NCBI RefSeq assembly: GCF_042477335.2
Contig: NC_091248.1
Coordinates: 122,162,501-122,226,500 of the forward strand
Direction of reading: 5' to 3'
Origin: Ovis canadensis
Lineage: Eukaryota > Chordata > Mammalia > Artiodactyla > Bovidae
DNA: 64,000 bases
The notes beneath the pieces are model-generated. The model worked only from the letters and a program-made list of their open reading frames with translations, searched no databases and had not been told where the DNA came from. Both the position numbers and the translations under genes were made by a program. This document shows positions 11,901 through 23,900 of the stretch, in pieces (the stretch's first letter is position 1; every line of letters starts with the position of its first letter).

Positions 11901-14900
11901 TCCTCAGTGCCCAACCTTCTTTATGGTCCAGCTCTCACATCCATACATGACTGTTGGAGAAACCATACCTTTGACTAGATGGACCTTTGTCAGCAAAGTG
12001 ACGTCTCTGCTGCTGTCTACCTTTGTCATAGCTTTTGTCCCGAGGAGCAAGCACCTTTGAATTTCATGGCTGCAGTCATCATCTGCAGTCATTTTGGAGC
12101 CCAAGAAAATAAAGTCTGTCACTGTTTTCCTTTATTTTATGGTCTATTAATTTATGACAAAGGAGGCAAGTCTATGTAATGGAGTTAAAGACATAAGTGG
12201 TGTCTTCATAAGCGGTGCTAAGAAAACTGTACTGCTCCATGTAAAAGAATGAGGTTGGAACATTTCCTCACACTATATACAAAATATTTACTATTTAGTT
12301 TCAAGTCAAACTGAGCTGAGTTTGAATCCTATATTTACCATTTACTAGCAGTGTAACCTTAAGTTATATAACTTGACTAAATCTGTTTCCTCATCTAAAA
12401 ATCAAGGATGATAATGACCACTTTTCAGAGTTGCTGTGTGTTTTAAATGAAACTACTCTCATATAACTTTGAGCATGGTGTCTGGTACATTGTTATTGTT
12501 TAGTCACCAAGTTGTATCCAACTCTTTGCAAGTCCATGGACTGTAGCCTGCCAGGCGCCTCTGTCCATGGGGTTTCCCAGGGAAGAATACTGGAATGTTC
12601 CTTTTCCAGAGGACTGTCCCAACACAGGGATTGAAACCCGCATCTCCTGCATTGGCAGGTGGGTTCTTAACCCGGGAGACACCAGGGAAGCCCGCCTGGT
12701 GCATAGTTTGATACGTGTTAGTACCATACTCTTCCTCCTTTTCAGAAGTGGGAAGGAGTAAAATTCTGGCTGTAAGGACTTATGATAGCAGTGCTTTTAC
12801 CAAGCTAAATAGGTAAAAAATTTTAGGTTTTTTGAAGCTCAGACCTGAGCACCTTGTGCTGACCTCAACTTTTAAAGCATGTGGGAGATATTTAGAAAAT
12901 CACTAGTCTGCGCATATTTATGGACCAGTGAGTGGGCAGGTGATATGAACCCTATAGCTCTTTCACCAACACCGGAATTTAAGGAAGTTTGCCAGCATTC
13001 CTGGGCCAGCGCTGGTCTCATGGTTCTGAGAAGAAAAGCCTCTGTGCTTATCCACATATATTCCTTTCCTGAATTAGCACTTCTGGGAAAAGGGGCTTTC
13101 ACTGACTGCATTTCTTTTGACTGTCACAACATTTTTTTGTGTGAGGAGGGGGAGGTCACTGTATCAACACAGACAAGAAACCTGGGGTTCAGAGAGGTTA
13201 AATGAGCCACCCGAAGTCATATAATGAGTGGATATTTGAGCCAGGATGCAGGTGAAGTGCTGTGTGTGAGTGGCCTCCAGCCATGTCATTAGTTATCCAC
13301 GTCATCTCCCAGGTGTGTGCGTGCCCTTTCTCTTTTCTGTCCATGCATCTGTCTTGAAGCTGCATGCTTGGGTGATGAACTTGACCAGCCCAGCTAGAGA
13401 ACAGGGCTGTGAGTCATTGTGCTTCCTGCTGGAACTTCCCAACAATTGGGCTGTTTCCATTAAACCACAATTGCACCATCTAAACCTCAAATATCCTGCT
13501 TCCTTCCATGGTTCCTCAAACCCCAAATTACCTTCATCGCCTAAATCTATTCCTCTTCCAGAGATCTCTATCTAGTTCATTTAGGAACTTTATCACTCAC
13601 CCAGTTGAAGTGTGTTAGTCTCTCAGTTGTGTCCTACTCTTGGCAACCCCATGGACTGTAGGCCGCCAGGCTCCTCTGTCCATGGGACTTCCCAGACAAG
13701 AATACTGGAGTGGGTAGCCCTTTCCTTCTCCAGGGGATCTTCCTGAGCCAGGGCTCAAACCCAGGTCTCCTACATTGAAGAGAGATTCTTTACCCTCTGA
13801 GCCCCCAGGGAAGTGCCAGTTACGAAACTCAAAAACAGGCATTAGCTGTGACTCTTCTTGTTCTTTCAGCCTCTATTTCTAGCAGATAACCAAGCGCTTC
13901 CAAATCTCCCTCCTGTATCATTATGAAATCGGCGTATATCTCTCACCATCCTCATGGCTCTTTAGGCCTTCTTCTCTCCTTTGGAATTACTATCACGGTT
14001 TCCTCATGTGTCTTTCTTGCCCCTTCTTATCTTTTCTCCATGGTGTGCTCAGATATATCTTTATATAAAACAAATTAGACCAAGTTATCCCCCTACATAA
14101 AGGCTCTTTTCATTTCCCCATTGTCATGTCTTACCTCGTTTAGACAATCCTCAGACCTCCTCGCTGTTTGCCTCTCCAGCGTCCTCTCCTTTGATACCCT
14201 TGCTTTCAGTGATACTCAGTGTATCTGAGTTTCCTTAAAGCCTCATTTTCTCCTCCACCTGAGAGTCTGCACATGTCTTTCACTCAGCTTCAAATGTTCT
14301 GTCTCCTGAGATCGGGTTGGATTCTGGTATTGACTATAAACTCTAATAGGATGTGTCGTGTGTCCCGCTCTATCCCTAAAATATTACACAGTGGCTAACA
14401 TGCACCAGGGATTCAATAAATGTTTCTAATTAGTCTTCCTCCTCCCTAACCTCTTAGGCCAAATTTGAGCTGATTGTGTCAGAGGCTTCCTACCTGCGCA
14501 GTTTGCATATAGCTGTGGATCATTTCCAACATTCAGAGCAGCTCCGGGCCACCCTTTCCAACCAGGATCACCAATGGCTCTTCTCTCGTTTGCAGGATGT
14601 GCGTGACGTCAGCACCATGTGAGCGTCCCCTTCTCCCAGAGACCACTCACTCAGCCTCATGCTCTTAGCCTGTAAACCTCTCGTTGGGTTTTTCCACTTT
14701 CAGAGCCCTCTCATTGCTCCCTGCATGATTCCCAGAGGCTGTAGGGATAAGGAGAGCAAGGAGAGGAGGAGTGCAGGTGGATGGGAACATTAATGGATAA
14801 ATGAATACGAAATGCTTCCTGGATGGAGGTTTTGGATGTCCTGGGGGCGTGCACAGCATTGGAGGTGAGGCGCCTGCGTATTTAGTCATGTCCAACTCTG

Positions 14901-17900
14901 TGCGATCCCATGGATTGTAGCCCACCAGGCTCCTCCATGCATGGAATTTCCCAGGCAAGAATGCTGGAGTGGGTAACCATTCCCTTCTCCAGGAGATGAG
15001 GTGGGAAACAGCTGATGATCAGAAAACCAGAACAAGATAAAAAGAAGGACAAGACATGGACTATGAGAACCGGAGACTTAGATCAGGGGCAGAGTAGCGG
15101 CAGAGAGAACCCTGGTGCGTGACAAGGACTCTAGAGCTAACAGTCAGTAGACGTTATTGACTAATGGAGAGAAGAAGTTCCAACCTCAAGCTACAGGAGG
15201 GGTCAGCTGACTCCTCACTTGAGACCCACAGGTCTCACGAGACGTGTTTCAACTCTGTGCAGGTTCCTTTCTGACCTGGAAGAGAACTTTGAAAACAACA
15301 TCTTCACCTTCCAAGTGTGTGATGTGGTCCTGAACCATGCCCCCAACTTCCGCCGGGTCTACCTGCCTTATGTCACCAACCAGACCTACCAGGAACGCAC
15401 CTTCCAAAGCCTGCTGTGAGCCCTGATCTCCCATTCGGTCCCCACGTGGGCCCTGCAGTGGCCCCCAGTAGCCAGCCCAGCTTCCCCCCACCACCCGCTC
15501 CGAGAGCACATGCTCTCGTGCCTGCCCTGCGGTTGCCACCCCCGCCCGACTTCCAGGATACCCTCAGCCATCCCCCTTGGGGCTCCTCTGCATTGGGTCC
15601 CCACTGGTCTTTCTCTACCTGCAGACGTTCCAATGAGCCCCTACACCCCGCACCTTCACTGCGTCCCCCATATGCCCTGTGCCCCTCCTCACCCGAGGCT
15701 CCCTGCCCTGCAGGAACAGCAACAGCAGTTTCCGAGAGGTCCTGGAGAAGCTGGAGAGCGCCCCCATCTGCCAGCGCCTTTCCCTCAAGTCCTTCCTGAT
15801 TCTGCCTTTCCAGCGCATCACCCGTCTCAAGCTCCTGCTCCAGGTACTGCAAATGCCCCCCTCAGCCCGCTCCCCTGAACCAAAACGCCGGTCCCTCCTT
15901 GTGCCACGCTCCCACGCCCGCTGGACAGTGAGCCATCTCCCCACAGCCCCCACCCTCCTTTCCCAGAAAGGTTGGCTGCTACAGCTTGATTCCTGACCGT
16001 CTCCATTGACCTCTTCCTCCTCTTTGCCCATCCCTCTCTCCACCTGCCTCCGGCCTACGCCTTGTTCTGTAGAACATTCTGAAGAGAACACAGCCTGGCT
16101 CCGCAGAGGAAGCAGAGGCCACGAAAGCGCACCACGCCCTGGAGGAGGTAGGCGGCCACCATCCCTGCTCGGACCCCCTGATTGTCCTTCACAGAGAAGT
16201 CTGCCCCTGCCCCAGCCCGTGACATCAGGAGGCATAGGTCCTGGCCAATGCTCAGCTGCCTCACTGCACCCACCAAACCTCCAAGCATTTCGTGCCTGCC
16301 AGCTGCAAGGACCCTCCACACCAAGGGACGATCCCCAGATTACATCTTCCTTTGACGCAGCCAGGAATGTTCTAGCAGGTCTCTACAAAGTAGACCATCA
16401 TCCTTGTGCTGTCTTTGCTCGGTTCCAGGCCAGCAGAACGATGAGAGCTATCACAGCCAGTTTCCAGATTTCTTGCAAGGGACTTCAAGCCAAAGCCTCT
16501 TAACATGGTTCTCTTCCTCTCTCCTTGCCCTGCTGAATACACAGCTGATCCGAGACTGCAATAACAACGTCCAGAGGATGCGACGGACGGAGGAGCTGAT
16601 CTACCTGAGCCAGAAGATTGAGTTTGAGTGCAAAGTAAGTTCGTCCCTCGGGTCCCCATGTGTCACCTTCTAACACAGAACCAGTCTCGCTCACAGTACC
16701 CCAGCCTCTAAGCTCCTTGCTGTACACCTTCTCTTCTGCTCTATTTCTGGAATACCCACATGCCTACTTCTTCCTTTTTATATGTATAATTTATTGATTT
16801 TTAATTGAAGGATAATTGCTTTACAATATTGTGCTGGTTTCTGCCAAACATCAGCAAGAATCATGCCATAGGTATACATATGTTTCCTCCCTCTTCATTC
16901 TCCCTCCCCATCCCACTCTTCTAGGTTTTTACGGAGCCCTGGTTTGAGTTCCCTGAGTCACACAGCAAACTTCAATCTCCGTGATATATTGTTAAGGGGA
17001 AAAGGGAAGATGCAGCTGTATATGTATTGCAGTCTCTTACTTTTGGTGAAAAAGTAGGATAAAAATCTATATGTATTTGCTTGTGTATCCATAAAGAAAC
17101 TCTGGAAAGATACCTAAGAAATAAAGAACAGTGGTTACCTGACAGGGAGAGAGTACCTTTGAGACCTGGGCAGATGAGAGAGAACTTATCAATGTATACC
17201 TTTATAAAGATATACTTTCGGTAGTTGAATTATTCAATATTTTATCACGTCTCCATCTAGTCTAACCAATATAAAATTGAATCCAGATATAGGGCTAAAA
17301 TCTGGCATCCAAATCCAGATTTAAAATCGACATTCCACATTCAAATTTCGATTCAGATACTATCCTTACCTCCCCAGAGGAGAGGGAAAATCCCTCGTCC
17401 ACATGTTCATCAGTGTCCAGCACCCTTAACTTTATTTAAACTCCAGGCAGACCCCACTGAGATCTCTGTATTCTCATCCACATCTGTTTCTGACTGCTCC
17501 TCTCATGTCTCAGGTTATAATCAAAGAAAGAACAGACGTCAGAAGCACCCTGAACCTTTAACTTCTACGAGACACATCACGTACTGGTCTCAGCTCTGGG
17601 GCATTGTCCACCCGTCCCAGTCAGATTCTCCCATCTCTTCTTCAGTTCTAGCTTCTACAGCTGAGCGATCTCATGGAGTCACTCTCCTGGGTTGAACCTT
17701 AGGGTATCTTCCATTTGCGTGCGCTGGGGACATGGGAGCCACCCAGCAGTAGTCAGGAGACAGCGGTAGTCAGATGTTTCAGAGAGAAGCAGAGTTTAAG
17801 TGGATGGGGTGTGAGCAAGAAGGAAGATGTGAAGGGATCACTGTCGGTGGTGGGACTTCAGAGGAAGAGGCCAGATGAGGAGGGCCGGCCTGGGAGAAAG

Positions 17901-20900
17901 CCTCACGCATGTCCTGTGTGTGACGCCACCTTCTTTCTCTTCCTGGCTCCATATAGATATTCCCGCTCATTTCACAGTCACGCTGGCTGGTGAAGAGTGG
18001 GGAGCTGACGGCCCTGGAGTTCAGCGTCTCCCAGGCTCTGCGGAGGAAGCTGACCACTCGCCCAGTGCACCTGCACCTCTTCAACGACTGTCTGTTGCTG
18101 TCTCGGCCCCGAGAGTCAGTGACTGGGATGGAGGCCAGAACATGAGGGGGAAGTGGGATGAGGCGAGAGGGAAGGACTAAAGGGGACAGAGAAGGGTCCT
18201 GGTCCTATAGAGGAACCTTCTCAACGGCTTCCCCCATGGAGTCCACGTCATGACTTAGAGAAGAGGAAAAAAGATCCAAAGCCAAAGAGGGGAATCCCAC
18301 TGAATTACATCCTGAGATCACCCGGCAGGACCTCGACCATGTTATATAGACAGGACAAAATGCAGCGTATTAGCCTATGTCACTTTTTTGAATAAGTCTA
18401 TGTTGTCTCTGGGCTTCCCTGCTGGCTCGTATGGTAAAGAATCTGCCTGCAATGCAGGAGACCTGGGTTCGATCCCTGGGTCGGTAAGATTCCCTGGAGA
18501 AGGAAATGGCAACCCACTCCAATATTCTTGCCTGGAGAATCCTCATGGACAGGGGAGCCTGGTGGGCTACAGTCCATAGGGTCACAAAGAGTCAGACATG
18601 ACTGAGCAACTAACACACGTTCTGGGCTGGGCTAAGCCTACTAGCTTAGCGATACTGAGCCAGTTCCAGATCCTAACTCCTTGGTCCTTAGAAACTTTAT
18701 ATTGGTTCTGTTTCTGCAACTTGTTATAGTGGTGAGCATCCATTGCCCTGGCTACGTGGTTTGCCAAGCCATTGACAGGTCCCTTCCAGGGGCATACTGA
18801 CACCATCTTACCATGAGAAGATGAGAATTTACAGGCTTACATGCTAAGGACAGGGATTTTGAATTGTAAAGATAAGCGGGTGGATGAAGTCCGAGCACCC
18901 CAGCATCAGGGTGCTTTGTGTTTTGCAGGGGTAGCCGATTCCTGGTATTCGACCATGCTCCCTTCTCTGCCGTCCGTGGGGAAAAGTGTGAAATGAAGCT
19001 GCATGGAGCTCACAAAAACCTCTTCCGACTCTTCCTGCGGCACAACGCCCAGGGCTCCCAGGCCGAGTTCCTCCTCCGCACAGAGACCCAGTGAGATGGG
19101 ACTGCTCAGGGGAGCTGTGGGGAGGGAGGGAAGACAGCCGGGCAAGGAAGAGGGACCAGGGCAGAAAACATGTCCAGGGAGCATCCACAGACCAGCCTAA
19201 ACCCAGACTCCTAGAGCGGATAGATGTCTTTGAGGAGCCTGGGGGTGGGAGAAGGTGTAAAGTCGCTGTTACCATCAAGGCTTAGCATCTGTTATGCTAA
19301 GAAGGACAAAGTGCATAATTGGTTTACTGACATCCATGACTGAATGTGTATGAGCCAGCAATTCCTCAGTGCTCAAGGCTGGAGGGCATATGCGTGAATA
19401 AGCCATGAATTCGATAAGCACTGGGTGCCTTTAGCTTTCTTTGCTCCCATCTTCTCACCCAGTCCTCTACTGAACAGAAATCCATAGTGTTGAGAACTAT
19501 GATTGGCTCATCTCTTTAATAATAATAATATTAATAAAATATATTCACACATGCATACAGTATAAAGAGCATTCAAAATAATGTCTAAAAGTCTGGTACT
19601 CAGTACCTACCATAATGAACAGTTGCAGCTATTACAGCTGTTACAGAAGATATAAGAAACCTCCTCCTTGAAAAGTTTGACCTGACGCCTAATGGTCTGA
19701 GCGTCCTCACGTTGTAGACACTTAACGATTTTGTCCCATTGGAAGACCCTTCAGGGTAGGATCAGTAATGCCTGCCCTCACTTAAAGGACAGAGGGGCTG
19801 TACAGGTGCAAAATATCACCAAAGTCAGGTCATCGGATACAGACTCACGTTCTTTGTCTAGTGCTTTGGGTAGCGTCTTCCTGGAACAGTGATAGTGTCA
19901 GCTCTCAGTTACTCCAGCATGGTTGGAGGCAGAGGCTCAGATAATACAGAAACCTTCAGATAATTACAGAATTCAGCTCGGATCATCCTGGGTTGGCCAA
20001 AAAGTTCATTTGGAGTTTTCTATAACATCGTACGGAAAAACCCAAACAATCTATTTGGCCAACCCAGTATTACATGACAAAAAAAAAAAAAAAAAAAAGG
20101 TAGGTGCAGCTCCCTGACCCAGTTATGATTACAGAATAATTTCGTCTCTGAGATCTTTGATTGAAGGAAGGTGGGCAGAGTGTCAAAAAGTATGCAGAGT
20201 GATGGAGGGAATCTCAGCTGAGCTGAACATTTCACTCAGTAGACTTCCCCAAATGGAAAGTCTACATATGCACAATTGATAGTTGACTTTAGGCCTCTAC
20301 TTGAAAGACACAAGATGTCCTTAAGAGGGTAAGCTTGGAAAGAGAAAGAGAAATGGTGACAAGACACATGAAAATGTAATTCATGATCCGGTCAAATTTC
20401 CATCCAAGCGGAGCCCCACTGATTTTTGTCCTAGATATTGCTGAACTAGACAAGTCTTTCCCATGATCCCTCCGCTTCCCCATCACCTGCCCCTATCCTG
20501 TACCCCCAGAGCTGCTGCTGAAGCATGACCTTGCTTTGTTTTCTCAGAAGTGAAAAGCTTCGCTGGATCTCAGCCTTGGCTATGCCTAGGGAGGAGTTGG
20601 ACCTTCTGGAGTGTTACGGTGGGTTAAAGTCCAAGAGAGAGGGAGAGGTGGTCAGAAGTCTGCTTTGGATGCAGTTTAGGAGGCCGGGTGGTAACAAGAT
20701 GCATCTGCTTAAAACTGCTCGTGACCGTGGCAGTGCCCCACCCAACCCCCCATACACTCCTCGTCTTGGGCAGTAGTTCGCTTGTTTTGAATATTCATCC
20801 CTTTAAGTCTATCCTGCTACTTGTTTGCCTAAATTTCACTGACTTGAAGGTCTTGGGGAAATAGGGGGAGAAAGTCCATGTGGAGTGGGGTTTGGGGGGT

Positions 20901-23900
20901 ACAGCAGTATAGTAGATATGTCCTGAGCACCCCTCCCCTATACAGGCTGACCTGAGGCCCTGCCTCTACCCTCGGCTTCCAGGCACCCGCAGGTACCGCA
21001 GACACCCACATTAGGAAGTGTCTGTGTTAAGCCTCATAGTCGTCCTCCGGCAAGGACTCTCTAATTCACATCCAGAGAGGAACTGAACTCAAAGGAACAC
21101 TGAGCTATTAGTGACTCAAAAGAACAAACAAATCCAGGGCACTTTGGAAAAGGATGTAGGAGAACTAGCATATAAATGGGACTCTTTGCGACCCCATGAA
21201 TCTCAGCACGACAGGCCTCCCTGTCCATCACCAACTCCCGGACTTCACTTAGACTCACGTCCATCAAGTCAGTGATGCCATCCAGCCATCTCATCCTCTG
21301 TTGTTCCCTTCTCCTCCTGCCCCCAATCCCTCCCAGCATCAGAGTCTTTTCCAATGAGTCAACTCTTCTCATGAGGTGGCCAAAGTACTGGAGTTTCAGC
21401 TTTAGCATCATTCCTTCCAAAGAAATCCCAAGGCTGATCTCCTTCAGAATGGACTGGTTGCATCTCCTTGCAGTCCAAGGGACTCTCAAGAGCCTTCTCC
21501 AACACCACAGTTCAAAAGCATCAATTCTTTGGCACGCGGTCCAACTCTTATACCCATACATGACCACAGGAAAACCCATGACTAGATTGACCTTAGTCGG
21601 CAAAGTAATGTCTCTGCTTTTGAATATGATATCTAGGTTGGTCAGAACTTTCCTTCCAAGGAGCAAGCGTCTTTTAATTTCATGGCTGCAGTCACCATCT
21701 GCAGTGATTTTGGAGCCCAAAAACATGAAGTCTCTCACTGTTATTATTTCCCCATCTATTTCCCATGAAGTGATGGGACCAGATGCCATGATATTCGTTT
21801 TCTGAATGTTGAGCTTTAAGGCAACTTTTTCACTCTCCACTTTTACTTTCATCAAGAGGCGTTTTAGTTCCTCTTCACTTTCTGCCATAAGGGTGGTGTC
21901 ATCTGCATATCTGAGGTTATTGATATTTCTCCCGGCAATCTTGATTCCAGCTTGTGTTTCTTCCAGTCCAGCGTTTCTTATGATGTACTCTGCATAGAAG
22001 TTAAATTAGCAGGGTGACAATATACAGCCTTGACGTACTCCTTTTCCTATTTAGAACCAGTCTGTTGTTCCATGTCCAGTTCTAACTGTTGCTTCCTGAC
22101 CTGTATACAGATTTCTCAAGAGGCAGGTCAGGTGGTCTGGTATTCCCATCTCTTTCAGAATTTTCCACAGTTTATTGTGATCCACACAGTCAAAGGCTTT
22201 GGCATAGTCAGGAAAGCAGAAATAGATGTTTTTCTGGAACTCTCTTGCTTTTTCCATGATCCAGCAGATGTTGGCAATTTGATCTCTGGTTCCTCCACCT
22301 TTTCTAAAACCAGCTTGAACATCAGGAAGTTCATGGTTCATGTATTGGAGAATTTTGAGCATTACTTTACTAGCATGTGAGATGAGTGTGATTGTGTGGT
22401 AGTTTGAACATTCTTTGGCATTGCCTTTCTTTGGGATCGGAATGAAAACTGACCTTTTCCAGTCCTGTGGCCACTGCTGAGTTTTCCAAATTTGCTGGCA
22501 TATTGAGTGCAGCACTTTCACAGCATCATCTTTCAGGATTTGAAATAGCTCAACTGGAATTCCATCACCTCCACTAGCTTAGTTCATAGTGACGCTTTCT
22601 AAGGCCCACTTGACTTCACATTCCAGGATGTGGCTCTAGATGAGTGATCACACCATCGTGATTATCTTGGTCGTGAAGATTTTTTTGTACAGTTCTTCTG
22701 TGTATTCTTGCCACCTCTTCTTAATATCTTCTGCTTCTGTTAGGTCCAGACCATTTCTGTAACAGTACATGGTCTGTTTATTCTCTAAGAGAACCAGTGC
22801 TGTGTGGTGAAATATAAAGAGCTATAAACCCATGTAAGATAGAAGACTGTGGATCAGGCATACTCTGTGGCTTCTTAATTTTGAACTTAAAAACTTTGGA
22901 AATTTCCCCTGTATCACAAAACCACAGAAAATCCAGAATGTCCTTGAGTCATCTTGATCAGCTGAGTCATTTATAGAAAAGGAAACAAACAAAAGGGCAT
23001 TCAGTGCTTAGATTATACCAGGAAGCCCACTGGATAAGTCTCACTTAGTCCCACAACATATACCATGGAGAAGAATGAAAAATGAGTCTCAGAGTTTACA
23101 ATGGAGTTGGAGAGGCAGAACACAAGCTTGGAACAATTAGGTAAAAGATAAGTGGCTTGTCGTAGACAGTTTTAAAGGAGTTCAGAATCCACTGCGGATG
23201 AAAGACACAGGGAAGATTTCAGTGCTTAGCAGAATCTCAATTCTTTGCAACAGTGGTCACTAAAAGGCAGTCACAACCTGTTTCTCAACTCATTTTCACT
23301 AGAGAGAATCTTTGATTCATTTCAGTGATGACATTTCTGTCTCCTAATCAACCATCTTGTTCCCTGGGAGAAGATGGAGACTTTTCCAATTGTCTCTCTG
23401 TGTGTAACTTTCAACAGTTTAAACTCTCTCTCCTCCCAGTCCTCTCAAGCTACCACTCCTGCAAGTCCTCCTTCATGCTCTAGCTCCTGCCTTTCCTTAC
23501 CCCTCTCACGCTCTTCTCTTCCAAGACTCCCCACAAGTGCAGTGCCTTCGAGCCTACAAACCCCGAGAGAATGACGAGTTGGCACTCGAGAAGGCGGACG
23601 TGGTGATGGTGACCCAGCAGAGCAGCGATGGTAAGAGAGGGATCCACGGGCAGGCTGGGTATGGAAGGTGGGATGGTGGGGGCGGAGGGCCTCATTTCCC
23701 AGGGCTGCTCTAACAAAGCGCCACAAGTTGGGTGGCTTAAATAGGTAGAAATGTATCCTCTCGTGGTTCTGGAGGCCAGAAGCCCAGAGTCAAGTGCTGG
23801 GCTGGCCATGCTTCCTCTGAAGACTCTAGGAAAAGGTCTTTCCTCGCTTCTTCCAGATTTGGTGGCCCCAGCTGGCTTGGCTTTTGGCAGTATCACTCCA

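Noticed and set aside
21061-22521. Long minus-strand open frames (275 and 156 codons) as host genes
   Set aside because: They are pieces of BovB reverse transcriptase in a truncated, frameshifted LINE copy.
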